This document shows positions 43,415 to 52,276 of a stretch of DNA of 64,000 nt, in pieces. The notes beneath the pieces are model-generated. The model worked only from the letters and a program-made list of their open reading frames with translations, searched no databases and was not told where the DNA came from. This DNA comes from Pacificitalea sp040119125 (GTDB lineage Bacteria > Pseudomonadota > Alphaproteobacteria > Rhodobacterales > Rhodobacteraceae): NCBI GenBank assembly GCA_040119125.1, contig JBEDTR010000016.1:1-64000 (forward strand), given 5' to 3'. The position numbers and the translations under genes were made by a program. Each line of letters starts with the position of its first letter. Position 1 is the stretch's first letter.

Positions 43415-43966
43415 ATGTCCACTACAGTAGAGACCGAAACAGTTACAACGTATCTTCGCCCCATCGATTCCGAGGGCCTCGCCGCCTTCGCCGAAAAGGG
43501 CCGGAACAATCCGCAGGCGCGGGGCACCAACAAGGTGCGCACCGTGCTAGAGGGCCAGTATCGCAGTCTTTCCTATGTCGGCAATCACGATGCTGTCGTC
43601 GTCGACGAGCCGCTTCATCTGTTCGGACAGGACACCGCGCCAGCCCCGGGCGAGATCGTCCTGAGCGCGCTTGGCGGTTGCTTGGCCGTCGGTATCACCG
43701 CCGTGGCCACTGCACGCAACGTCCGGCTGTCGAAGCTGGAACTGTTTCTCGAGGGCGATATCGGCAACCCCGCCGCTTGGGGCGCAGGCGGCGCAGAAAA
43801 GAAGCCCGAGGACATGGGATTCCAGGACATCCGCGTCTCGGTTGCGGTCGAGGGCGACGCCTCACGCGAGGAACTCGACAAGATCGTAACGGATGCAAAT
43901 TTCTATTCGCCCGTCGCCAACACCATGCGCAACCCGATCGCTTTCAAGATCGGTCTGGCCCACTGA
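43415..43966 (+). CDS. OsmC-family protein
   Basis: 183 residues; ATG 43415 after GGAGGG. OsmC fold with the first conserved cysteine in LSALGGCLAVGITAVATARN. The second cysteine of peroxide-reducing OsmC proteins (in a KCPVxNT context) is replaced: the segment reads NFYSPVANTMRNPI. So classical peroxidase chemistry is doubtful; this subfamily may bind or process a thiol-containing intermediate. Lies between importer and flavoenzyme genes. Confidence 0.8.
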   Translation: MSTTVETETVTTYLRPIDSEGLAAFAEKGRNNPQARGTNKVRTVLEGQYRSLSYVGNHDAVVVDEPLHLFGQDTAPAPGEIVLSALGGCLAVGITAVATARNVRLSKLELFLEGDIGNPAAWGAGGAEKKPEDMGFQDIRVSVAVEGDASREELDKIVTDANFYSPVANTMRNPIAFKIGLAH

Positions 43967-44041
43967 CCGTCATCGACAGGTGGGCGGCGCGGAGGCGCTG
44001 CCCCCGTCATTCCGCGACCCCAAACCCTAGGTTGATCCATT

Positions 44042-45208
44042 ATGGCTGATACGAAATCGGGCGGCCCCGCGCCCCAGACCAACAGATCCGCTCCCGGTGG
44101 CTTGGACGTCCACGCCGCGTCCCTTCAAAGGGTCGCCGATCTGGCGAGCCGCGATCTTGCGCCCCGCGCCGCCGACATAGATGCCGGCGACTATCCACTG
44201 GACCTGATGGCGCGTTTTGCAGCGGAGGGTGCCTTTGGATTTCACTTAGCAACAGGCCAGCGCGACTTTGCTAGCGCGATCACCGCAATGGGCTCGATCT
44301 CGCGCGCATGCGGGGCCACTGGGTTCCTGACGTGGTGCCACGATGTCTATGGGTTGTACCTTGATCAATCCGAGAATCGGTCGTTGGCCGCGCGACGTCT
44401 ACCCGACCACATTGCCGGGCGCCGGTTCGGGGGTACCGCACTGTCGAACCCGATGAAGGCGCTGGCCGGGATTGAACCGATGGTGCTGCGCGCCAAGCCG
44501 ACACCCGGCGGCTATGTCGTGTCCGGCACGCTGCCGTGGATCAGCCATATCCGCGAGGGTCAGTACTGTGCCGCAATCGCCAAGGTTGAGGGCGGCAGCG
44601 ACGACCACGAGATCTTCTTTCACCTGCCGATCGATGAACGTGTCGGGCTTACGAAATGTCCGAAGTTCTCGGGTATGGAAGGCACCAGCACATGGGGCAT
44701 CGCGCTAAAGGATTTCTTCGTACCCGAGGAAGACCTGATCGCCGACCCGGCGCGGCCTTTTATCGCGCGCGTGCGGGCGCAGTTCATCCTGCTGCAGATG
44801 GGGATGGGCCTTGGCGTCGTGCGAGGATGCATCGACGACATGGAAGCGGTTGAGGATCAGCTGGGCCATGTGAACCAGTTTCTGCCGGACCGGCCCGAGG
44901 CGCTAATTGGCGAACACGAAGACATTTTCGCGCGCACGATGCAGATGGCCTGCCGCGACGACAAGGCCAGCCAGACCTTTTTCATGGACGTACTGGACCT
45001 GCGCGCCGAAGTATCCGAACTGTCGCTGCGGGCGGCGCAATCAGCGCTGCTGCATCAGGGCGCGCGGGGCTACCTGATGGCCTCGGCTCCGCAGCGACGC
45101 GTGCGCGAGGCGCATTTCGTCGCCATCGTCACACCAGCGATCAAGCATCTGCGCTGGCAGATGGCGAAGCTGTCCAAAGAGATCCAGCCTGATGAGGTCG
45201 CCGCATGA
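44042..45208 (+). CDS. Acyl-CoA-dehydrogenase-fold flavoenzyme (monooxygenase-like)
   Basis: 388 residues. Fold of acyl-CoA dehydrogenases: N-terminal helices (RVADLASRDLAPRAADIDAG), the central beta-domain (AGIEPMVLRAKPTPGGYVVS, GTLPWISHI) and the C-terminal helical domain (AEVSELSLRAAQSALLHQGA). Nothing shows a CoA pathway nearby. Relatives such as DszC, SfnC and N-hydroxylases are flavin-dependent monooxygenases fed by a partner reductase, and the next gene is a reductase that overlaps it by ATGA. Most likely oxidises the imported substrate. Confidence 0.75.
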   Translation: MADTKSGGPAPQTNRSAPGGLDVHAASLQRVADLASRDLAPRAADIDAGDYPLDLMARFAAEGAFGFHLATGQRDFASAITAMGSISRACGATGFLTWCHDVYGLYLDQSENRSLAARRLPDHIAGRRFGGTALSNPMKALAGIEPMVLRAKPTPGGYVVSGTLPWISHIREGQYCAAIAKVEGGSDDHEIFFHLPIDERVGLTKCPKFSGMEGTSTWGIALKDFFVPEEDLIADPARPFIARVRAQFILLQMGMGLGVVRGCIDDMEAVEDQLGHVNQFLPDRPEALIGEHEDIFARTMQMACRDDKASQTFFMDVLDLRAEVSELSLRAAQSALLHQGARGYLMASAPQRRVREAHFVAIVTPAIKHLRWQMAKLSKEIQPDEVAA

Positions 45209-46554
45209 GCCCGCAGGAGATTGTCGAGCCGACCGACGGGCTTGGACCGTGGCGCGAGTACCTGTGCCGCGCCTGCGGGCTGATCTATAACGAGGGCGAG
45301 GGCGATCCCGATGGCGGTCTGCCGCCGGGCACGCGGTTCGACGACATCCCCGATGACTGGGTCTGTCCGATCTGCGGCGTCGGCAAGGCCGATTTCGAGC
45401 CCTACGAACGCCCCAGTGCGCCGGCCGTAGTGGCTGATCAGGCCGGCATCGCGAAGGCAGATACCGGCGTGGTGATCATCGGCGCAGGGCTTGCGGGCTG
45501 GGCGAGTGCGCGGGCGCTGAGGGCGCTGGATCCAGAGCGGCCCATCACTATAGTGACGGCTTGCTCGGGGCAGGTTTACAACAAGCCTGAGATTTCCCGC
45601 GCCCTGTCGCGCAACGCGGATGCCGACGCGCTGCAGCGCGCGACCGGTCCCGAGGAAGCCGCCCGGCTCGGCATTCGGCTAGTGGCGCATACGCATGTGG
45701 TCGGCCTGTCGCCGCGGTTCCAGCGTCTGCGCACCACGCGCGGCACGATTCTCTATACGCATCTGATCCTCGCGCTCGGCGCGCGGGCGAACATCCCAGA
45801 AGGGCTGGACCCGCACCATTCGTGGCGGATCAACAGCCTTGACGCGTGGCGAGCATTCCACACCAACCTCGGGGACCGGAAGCGCAGTATCGCGATCGTC
45901 GGCGGCGGCATGATCGGCTGCGAACTGGCCGAGGATTTCGCCCGTGCCGGCCATGATATCCAGCTGATCGGGCGCGGAGCGCTTCCGCTGGACACGCTGG
46001 TGCCGGCAGAAGCGGGTGCGCGCCTGTTGGCGGGGCTGGAGCGGGCCGGTGTTGACTACATCGCCGGCCAGACCGTCACCGCCAGCGCGCGCGCCGCAGA
46101 TGGGACCGTGACGCTGACGCTGACCGACGGGCGCAGACTGCAAGCCGACCGTGTCGTCGCCGCAACCGGGTTGGCGCTCGATACGCGATTTCTCAAGAAT
46201 GCCGGGCTCGAGGTATCGCCGGCCGGGATCACCGTCGGCTCCCGCGACCTGTCGACGAACGTTACGGGGATCTATGGCCTTGGCGATTGCGTGGCGATTG
46301 ACGGGGTACCCTGCCGCTTTGTTGAGCCGATCCCGAAACAGGCAGAGATCATCGCCCGCGACATCGCCGGTTTTGCGCACTCTGGCTACGACCACAGGGC
46401 GCCGATCATCCGGTTAAAGTTGGTCGAGACGGCGCTGACCATCGAAGGCGCCCCTCATGCCAAAGGCGAATGGCGCGTGATCGCCCAATCGCCCGAGGCG
46501 CTCGAAATGGAACGCTGGGACCGCGACAAGCGCGTCGCCCGGCTGACCGCCTGA
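45205..46554 (+). CDS. Rubredoxin-NAD(P)H:rubredoxin reductase fusion
   Basis: 449 residues. The N-terminal rubredoxin (about 18-68) has both knuckles: YLCRACGLIYNEGEGDPDGG and DWVCPICGVGKADFEPY. A FAD-dependent pyridine-nucleotide oxidoreductase follows with VVIIGAGLAGWASARAL, the NAD(P)H site IAIVGGGMIGCELAEDFA, and GIYGLGDCVAID. It would pass electrons from NAD(P)H through FAD to its own rubredoxin and on to an oxygenase, here probably the upstream flavoenzyme. ATGA overlap with that gene. Confidence 0.92.
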   Translation: MSPQEIVEPTDGLGPWREYLCRACGLIYNEGEGDPDGGLPPGTRFDDIPDDWVCPICGVGKADFEPYERPSAPAVVADQAGIAKADTGVVIIGAGLAGWASARALRALDPERPITIVTACSGQVYNKPEISRALSRNADADALQRATGPEEAARLGIRLVAHTHVVGLSPRFQRLRTTRGTILYTHLILALGARANIPEGLDPHHSWRINSLDAWRAFHTNLGDRKRSIAIVGGGMIGCELAEDFARAGHDIQLIGRGALPLDTLVPAEAGARLLAGLERAGVDYIAGQTVTASARAADGTVTLTLTDGRRLQADRVVAATGLALDTRFLKNAGLEVSPAGITVGSRDLSTNVTGIYGLGDCVAIDGVPCRFVEPIPKQAEIIARDIAGFAHSGYDHRAPIIRLKLVETALTIEGAPHAKGEWRVIAQSPEALEMERWDRDKRVARLTA

Positions 46555-46663
46555 GCGAGGCCGGTGCGTCCGATCTGGCCGCAGGCCAGCAGGCCCGGCC
46601 CCCCCCCATACTCGGTTCACGGACCGAGGTTGATACAACCGCGTTCAACACAGGAGACGACGT

Positions 46664-47152
46664 ATGAAACGAGTCGAACTCACCGAGAAGATCCTTGACG
46701 TCAAGCGCGACAAGGACCTGAGCTGGAAGCAGATTGCCGAAGATATCGGGGGCTATTCCCAAGTCTTCATCACCTGCGCGCTGCTAGGCAACATGCCGCT
46801 GCCGCCGGAGCAGGCCAAGAAGGCGGGCGCTTTGTTCGGCTTGAACGAGAGCGAAGTGAAGCTGCTTACCGAAGTGCCGATGCGCGCGCTCGACACGCAG
46901 ATGCCGCCGCAGGACCCAACTCTGTATCGCTTCTACGAGGCAATGCTGGTCTTCGGCCCGGCTCTCAAGGAAGCCCTGCACGAGGAATTCGGCGACGGGA
47001 TCATGTCGGCCATCGACTTTGATCTCGGGTTCGATCGTCAGGCTGACGCGAAAGGCGACCGCGCCAAGATCACGATGAGCGGCAAGTTCCTGCCTTACAA
47101 GTATCACAGCTTGTCGGACGACGTGCAGCAGCTTGGCACCAAGCCCACCTGA
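46664..47152 (+). CDS. cynS: Cyanate hydratase (cyanase)
   Basis: 162 residues, with GGAGAC before the ATG. Cyanase converts cyanate and bicarbonate to ammonia and carbon dioxide. The N-terminal HTH-like part (KILDVKRDKDLSWKQIAEDI) and the C-terminal catalytic domain are complete. Active-site residues are R89 and E92 (LYRFYEAMLVFGPALKEAL) and S115 (GDGIMSAIDF), spaced exactly as R96, E99 and S122 of the E. coli enzyme. Last gene of the operon; its presence implies that cyanate is imported or produced. Confidence 0.95.
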   Translation: MKRVELTEKILDVKRDKDLSWKQIAEDIGGYSQVFITCALLGNMPLPPEQAKKAGALFGLNESEVKLLTEVPMRALDTQMPPQDPTLYRFYEAMLVFGPALKEALHEEFGDGIMSAIDFDLGFDRQADAKGDRAKITMSGKFLPYKYHSLSDDVQQLGTKPT

Positions 47153-47499
47153 TCCGAAACGACGATGCACTCTGGCGCAGCCTGTCCCCATGGACCGTGG
47201 GGGCTGGCGCGCCGGAGTGTTGATGCAGGGCCGGTCGTTTTCGAATTGATAAAAGGGGCGGCACGTTCTTCCCAAATTCTTGCAAATCGATTTCGGACGA
47301 TGAGAAATTCACGCAGTTTGCCTGTCTGGAAATAAGCGCTCGCCGCCGCTAATCGACTCTTCGCACTTCTGCTTTGGGCCGCTAAGGGCCGTGAGCAATG
47401 CTCAATGTGAAGGCAAGAAAGGCCCGTGTCGGCCCTGAGGCACGATGCTGTCACCGTAGAGATTGAGCCGTGAGAAACTGTTTGCAGGCAATGGAAACT
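47153..47499. other. Intergenic region after cyanase
   Basis: A hairpin CCCCA/TGGGG (47186-47202, loop of seven) lies 34 bases after the stop and could terminate the operon, though no T-run follows. No gene supported. Confidence 0.4.
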
Positions 47500-48171
47500 T
47501 CACGAAATCCGATTAGCATTCAAGGCTGAAAGAGCCTTTCTCGTAATTTGATCCAGCTCGGCGTCTGACCTGGCATGCCATTTATTGTAAGCAGGAGGTG
47601 CAAGAGAAGGCATCTCGATGACGGCGGTAGACGCTGTATCGAGCTTTGATAACTCTTTCGCCGCGCCACTGCCGTGAACGATAACGACTTCGGGTGCAAT
47701 TCGGTCGAGCAACCATTTGAAAACTTGGCTACCTTTAGATCGCTGCGCTCGCGTCAAGTCGCTGCTCATTGGCGAAGAAATACATATCACGTTGGTTTCC
47801 AAGACCTGCGCGCCTCCTTCTTTCAGCCTGTGCGAGAGCCGGTCGATGTTCTTGCGTGTGGGCGAGGGCAAGAAGAGACGGTCGTAGCGGCCACGGCAGG
47901 AGGCCCCATTCCTATTGAACAAGGCGTCAACATGACGTTGCTGGCTACCGACGGCCGCGACTTCGTATCCGTTACGCTGGTTTTTTCCCACGATGAAACA
48001 GTTCGCTTTGAGAGGGTCGCTAAGGTCCGTCATCCATGGTCGGGGAAATTGCCCATCGACTTCGCGGGTGTAATGAAACGCTTCTTCGTAGAAACTTTGC
48101 ATCCGGGGATCCGCATTTTTGTCAAACCATGGCTCATGATGCCGATTTGAACGCAAACCGACAAGACACAA
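47500..48171 (-). CDS. Possible uracil-DNA-glycosylase-fold protein
   Basis: 223 residues. Seen: DPLKANCFIVGKNQRNGY near residue 52, ETNVICISSPMSSDL near 125, and APEVVIVHGSGAAKEL near 160. This order of a hydrophobic strand with GxN, a strand with N and P, and a strand ending in H-G-x-G loosely follows the uracil-DNA-glycosylase superfamily. No single motif proves it. 168 bases separate it from the upstream RNase J-like gene on the same strand. Confidence 0.5.
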   Translation of the reverse strand: MCLVGLRSNRHHEPWFDKNADPRMQSFYEEAFHYTREVDGQFPRPWMTDLSDPLKANCFIVGKNQRNGYEVAAVGSQQRHVDALFNRNGASCRGRYDRLFLPSPTRKNIDRLSHRLKEGGAQVLETNVICISSPMSSDLTRAQRSKGSQVFKWLLDRIAPEVVIVHGSGAAKELSKLDTASTAVIEMPSLAPPAYNKWHARSDAELDQITRKALSALNANRIS

Positions 48172-48339
48172 ACACGCCGAAGCAATAGCGTTCTAATGGC
48201 TCAAATCCTGCCGTTAGTCATCCAATGCACGAATGGCCGCTATGGGCCGTTACTTAACCTACATTCACCGGGACTGTCTTTCTGTCACATCAAGACCGGG
48301 GCGCAGCTCACCGTTTCGGCCGTTGGCGACGTCGACCTG

Positions 48340-49614
48340 CTAGTGCTTCGTGCCCGACCTCCCCGCGCCGATTTTCCATATTTCTCCGTCGCGGAGCCGG
48401 CGGATCGGACCGATGTCGATGTCTGGACTATCCCATGAGAGGCCGTGAACTGGAACGATCGCCGCGGGAGCGACTGCTTTCGCAAAGCGCGTGAGATCGG
48501 CAGGACTTGCGTGACCAGACGTATGCAGCCGTAGACGTTTCGTGCCTGTTTGCCCCGCCCGATCCCAAGCCACCCCCATCCCGCCGTTTTCGAGATATCC
48601 GCCCCAGGAAGAAAAGACATACGCGTCGTCCGGCGTCATGCAGAGGCCGCCAGCTTCGAACTCATCTACCATTGAGTCGCGCAGCATGATGATGGCTTTG
48701 CCCTTTGCCAACCTAGAGCGAGAGGTTGAAAACGAGCTCCCAATCATGCGTCTCAGGAAATCGGTCTTGCCGAGGGCCGTATAACGCTTCTTGCGGCTTT
48801 CGGTGATTACGACGGCAATTTCCGGGAAAGTCGAACCGGGAGTTGGAAGGCGCGTTCCCTTGCCGGTCACCTCCAGCACCTCGGCCCCGTAGAGGTCGAC
48901 GACGAGCTTTCTCCCTGTGCGGCGCGCGGCCCTAAAGAGCGTCGCTGTCCGATCGGCGTTCTGTGCGGACCAGTAAACAAAGATATGTCGGGGCGTATTG
49001 GGTGCGAGATCAACGAAGGCTTGCTCCAGTTCGGCCTCGGCCATGGTCGGCTTATCGGTGCCAAGATTGGTGCCCTCCATAACGAGGACATCGATTTGGT
49101 TCGGCGGATTGGTGATCGTCCTCTCGACGAGCCCACCCTTGCGGCCGTGTGTGCGGAAGTCCCCCGTATAGAGGATGCGCCGACCATCTACCTCGACGAG
49201 GAGCATGTAGGCATCGACGGCCGAATGGTCGGTGAGGATTGGCGTGATTTGAAAGTCGCCCACCTTGAAGGTACCGGACCGGTTTGTCCAAGTGGTGATC
49301 GGACGATCAATACCGCCGCCGAACATCGTCGCGTTTAAGCGGATGAGTTCCGCCGTTTTCTCGCCGCAGCGGACCTCCCAATTGGCCGGGGTTTCGTTCA
49401 GGAGACCCCAGTGATCAGGATGGGAATGCGAGATAAGGACGGTTGCGGACCCCGACGTGTCAAGCGTTGCCGGGAGGAGCCCGGTCGCATTGCGACCTGC
49501 ATCGAGCGGTCGGCCCACGTCGAGAATGAGCCGCTGACGGGCGGTCGAAACAATCTCGATACAGGATCCTCCGATCTCGCGGGTCCCCCGATGGACCGTC
49601 AGGGACGGGCTCAA
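48340..49614 (-). CDS. RNase J-like metallo-beta-lactamase hydrolase
   Basis: 424 residues. Metal-binding HxHxDH in SHSHPDHWG (H63, H65, D67, H68), further ligands in ILTDHSAVDAY and LYTGDFRTHG. The beta-CASP region carries HIFVYWSAQNADRTATL, and the RNase J-type end reads HTSGHASPADLTRFAKAVAP, AIVPVHG. RNase J enzymes cut or trim RNA, but this protein lacks the long C-terminal domain of housekeeping RNase J and sits in an accessory region. Its ATG overlaps the stop of the PD-(D/E)XK gene (ATGA), so the pair act together. Confidence 0.82.
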   Translation of the reverse strand: MSPSLTVHRGTREIGGSCIEIVSTARQRLILDVGRPLDAGRNATGLLPATLDTSGSATVLISHSHPDHWGLLNETPANWEVRCGEKTAELIRLNATMFGGGIDRPITTWTNRSGTFKVGDFQITPILTDHSAVDAYMLLVEVDGRRILYTGDFRTHGRKGGLVERTITNPPNQIDVLVMEGTNLGTDKPTMAEAELEQAFVDLAPNTPRHIFVYWSAQNADRTATLFRAARRTGRKLVVDLYGAEVLEVTGKGTRLPTPGSTFPEIAVVITESRKKRYTALGKTDFLRRMIGSSFSTSRSRLAKGKAIIMLRDSMVDEFEAGGLCMTPDDAYVFSSWGGYLENGGMGVAWDRAGQTGTKRLRLHTSGHASPADLTRFAKAVAPAAIVPVHGLSWDSPDIDIGPIRRLRDGEIWKIGAGRSGTKH

Positions 49615-50576
49615 GCAGTGGCCTCGGGGGCGCGAAGAAGCGGAAGGATTGCTTCCTCGGAAGAGGTGACCTGATGGATCGCTATGCCGAGGTCGTCGAG
49701 CTTCTTGCGGTGCGGACCGAAGCTTTTGTGACCGTTCTCGATCTTATTTCGCTTCGTCACGTCATCGGCACCCGTCGGGAAATAATCGCAGATCACGACA
49801 CCTAGCGATTTGACGATTTGGGGACTTTCATCCGCAAGCCGTCTCCAGTGCGCCACGCATTCGGGCGGGTCTTCGGTAGCAGGAATGAAATGCTCGTAGA
49901 GACGCAAGAGGATCGACGCCGTGGAGCGACAAGCGGCTTGGACGGCTTCCTCGTTACCGGGACTGTTCACCCAGTCTTGGTATTTCCTGACCTGACAAAC
50001 GACCTTGGCATCTCCCTCCTTGCGGCGAAGTTCGCTGTTTGCCGCAGTTTTTACCTCCCAGAAGGCGATCTCGAGCCCATCGTCTCCCTCCTGGGCAATG
50101 ACGAGGTCCATCGTCGACCTGTGCTTGGGAAGGCCCATCTCGAGATCGATTGCATTTGGATGCCGCGCCATTAAGTCATCAACGAACGACTTCTCGGCGC
50201 CTGCATAGGTGAGGGCGGTGCGGATCCAGACATCCACCCTTTCGACTGTCTCAAGGTCGGCAAGCATCTCCTTCGACAGAGTTTGATTGCCACGGCCACC
50301 TGTCCGATGCGGCGGTTTTTCCACGCCTTCGAGATAGGCGCTCGCGATCGTGGCGCTTGCGCCGGATTGGAGGCAATTCAACTTCGCGACCGACTGACCT
50401 CGCGCATAGAAATTTAGGTAGCCGTCGCGGACACACAGGCGGAGCATACGCTTTCCGTCCGGTGTGTGTCCGGGAAAGCACCAGCGGTCGAATAGCGCTC
50501 TGACCGCATTTCCAGGATTGGCTTTGTCCCATTCGAGAAGACCGCCGATTTTCGTGTTTCTCGCGAAGTTGGTCAT
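49611..50576 (-). CDS. PD-(D/E)XK nuclease-like protein
   Basis: 321 residues. Nuclease-like core: D157 in HRSTMDLVIAQEG, then E174 and K176 in LEIAFWEVKTAANSE, the classic D...E-x-K spacing, with a preceding acidic helix (AIDLEMGLPK). The N-terminal part (VRALFDRWCFPGHTPDGKRM) and C-terminal part (VIC-x-YFPTGADDVTKRNK) are unassigned. Translationally coupled with the RNase J-like gene. Context suggests a two-nuclease unit acting on foreign nucleic acid, or a repair function. ATG at 50576; a minus-strand upstream GGAGGAAT is the ribosome site. Confidence 0.75.
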   Translation of the reverse strand: MTNFARNTKIGGLLEWDKANPGNAVRALFDRWCFPGHTPDGKRMLRLCVRDGYLNFYARGQSVAKLNCLQSGASATIASAYLEGVEKPPHRTGGRGNQTLSKEMLADLETVERVDVWIRTALTYAGAEKSFVDDLMARHPNAIDLEMGLPKHRSTMDLVIAQEGDDGLEIAFWEVKTAANSELRRKEGDAKVVCQVRKYQDWVNSPGNEEAVQAACRSTASILLRLYEHFIPATEDPPECVAHWRRLADESPQIVKSLGVVICDYFPTGADDVTKRNKIENGHKSFGPHRKKLDDLGIAIHQVTSSEEAILPLLRAPEATA

Positions 50577-50950
50577 CTATTCCTCCGGTGCCGCATCAAT
50601 TATATTCGCACAGCCTCCCTCTGAATTTACATTTGCATAGCAATTTGCCGTCGGTGTGGCGTGCATGGCACAATGAGCGGCTGACAACCAAATAAGAAAC
50701 AGGGATCAAGCAACACACGGATCGTTCCCAGCGATGCCAACTTGCTGCTGCCTCAATCTGCTGTGTTGGTCGAGTATTTGCAATTCAGGCATGAGCCGGG
50801 TGCCCGAAGCGCACCTTTGTAAACTAAGTCGGTCGAGGTGACACGCCGCAGCCGGAAGACTTCGTGCAGAGCGACATAGAACATCATAGCGGATATAAGG
50901 GGCGGGCGACACGATGAGCTGGTCCTTTGCTTCCCGGCCGCGAGGCGATC
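50577..50950. other. Intergenic region, no gene supported
   Basis: Holds the leader of the PD-(D/E)XK operon (AT-rich at 50600-50640) and nothing else I can support. Confidence 0.4.
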
Positions 50951-51445
50951 TCAGCTGTTACTTTTGGCGATCACGCTGACCTGACCGTTGCGCTCAAGAT
51001 GCGCTTCCTCGACCTCTGACAGCTTTCGCAGGCCATTCAGGCGCAAGAGCTCCGAGATGTCATTCTCGCCGAAATGCGCCTTTCGGAACGCTTGGAGATC
51101 AGCTTCTCCGTCGCGGATGAGGGGGATGTGGCGGCCTTTCACGAGGCGGGAAACGATTTGCGAATGGGGCGCAATGGCGGTCACGGCGACATAGAGAACG
51201 ACCACAAGACCTGTGGCCACAAGAGTCGGGAGCAACGGCGCATTGCCGGTCAGGGCGCGGCTCAGGCTCGACCCCAAGATCACGGTCAGAACGATGTCCT
51301 GTGCCGAGAGGTTCGAGAAGGACCGCCGCGGTATCACCCGGTAGAGCAGGATGGCGTAGACAAAGATGATGACCGCGCGGAGGCTCATCTGCCACCAGGC
51401 GATATGCGGCGTGTCCTGCCCTATAAAATGGTGAAATGTCTCCAT
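50951..51445 (-). CDS. DUF421 (YcaP/YetF-like) membrane protein, intact copy
   Basis: 164 residues from ATG at 51445. Three membrane helices near the start (SLRAVIIFVYAILLYRV, LVATGLVVVLYVAVTAIA), the DUF421 motif SNLSAQDIVLTVILGSSLSR, and a small C-terminal cytosolic domain (EADLQAFRKAHFGENDISEL, HLERNGQVSVIAK). The family is found in stress and sporulation settings; its molecular role is unclear. 40 bases after the DUF2243 gene, same operon. The frameshifted twin is at 25882-26383. Confidence 0.88.
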   Translation of the reverse strand: METFHHFIGQDTPHIAWWQMSLRAVIIFVYAILLYRVIPRRSFSNLSAQDIVLTVILGSSLSRALTGNAPLLPTLVATGLVVVLYVAVTAIAPHSQIVSRLVKGRHIPLIRDGEADLQAFRKAHFGENDISELLRLNGLRKLSEVEEAHLERNGQVSVIAKSNS

Positions 51446-51485
51446 GGTCGCGGCTCCCTCTGATCGCTCACGTCGAACGCGCCCT

Positions 51486-52253
51486 TCAAACCTCTGCCGT
51501 GCTCCAATTGAAGCATCCGGCAGGCACGCCTGTCCCGCCGACCAGCAAAGCGCCATGCTGGTAGAGGTTCCATCGCTGCATGGACGGCATATCGACGACC
51601 ACGACGCCCATATCTGGGGTGGACCAGACCACGCGCGCCTGAACCGCGCTCAGGGCCTCGTCCACTTGGCCGGGCTCCGAGGCCGCGCGGAATACTACAG
51701 TGGTGAAAGGATTGTCTGCGGGCGGTTGCAGCGCCCAGACCCCACTGCCGACGCTGAGGAGCGACAAGCCCACCAACGGCGCCGTGTTGCGCCGCAGCGC
51801 CGGACCACCGCCGCCGTCGCGGTGCAGGAGAGACCATCCCACCAAGGCCGGAAGGAGGCCGAAGAGGAGAAACCAACCGATATCCCACAAAAGGGGCATC
51901 TCGCTGTCGATCTTAATCCGGTGAATGCCGAGTAGCCAGTGTGACAGAACCCCGTCGAGCATGTGCCAAATCCCGAATCCTGCCGTCAAGGCACCGACGA
52001 GCGACCGCCCCGCGATTTTCTCCTGCCGCCGCCATGCCCGCCACAAGCCCCAAAGGCCCACCATAGCAAAGACATACATGAGAAGGTGAAAGTAGCCGTC
52101 CCAAAGAACCTGCATGCGCAGATCGGTTACGGCGGGGACCAGGCTCAGCAGGTGATGCCATTGCAGGATCTGGTGCAGGAGAATGCCGTCAAAGAACCCC
52201 CCGAGCGCGATCCCCAGAAGCAACGCGTATTTGAGCCATGTCGCTTTTAGCAT
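51486..52253 (-). CDS. DUF2243 membrane protein, intact copy
   Basis: 255 residues from ATG at 52253 after GGAGG. Conserved DUF2243 start (YALLLGIALGGFFDGILLHQ, WHHLLSLVPAVTDL), with histidines in LLHQILQWHH and YFHLLMYV that could bind a metal or haem. It has four helices, then a fifth and sixth (PLLWDIGWFLLFGLLPALVG), and ends in a periplasmic-type domain (VVWSTPDMGVVVVDMPSMQR, GCFNWSTA). An EcfG-like promoter lies 24 bases upstream. The broken twin is at 26423-27189. Confidence 0.9.
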   Translation of the reverse strand: MLKATWLKYALLLGIALGGFFDGILLHQILQWHHLLSLVPAVTDLRMQVLWDGYFHLLMYVFAMVGLWGLWRAWRRQEKIAGRSLVGALTAGFGIWHMLDGVLSHWLLGIHRIKIDSEMPLLWDIGWFLLFGLLPALVGWSLLHRDGGGGPALRRNTAPLVGLSLLSVGSGVWALQPPADNPFTTVVFRAASEPGQVDEALSAVQARVVWSTPDMGVVVVDMPSMQRWNLYQHGALLVGGTGVPAGCFNWSTAEV

Positions 52254-52276
52254 GTGCCGAGTTCCTCCGCGAGGAA

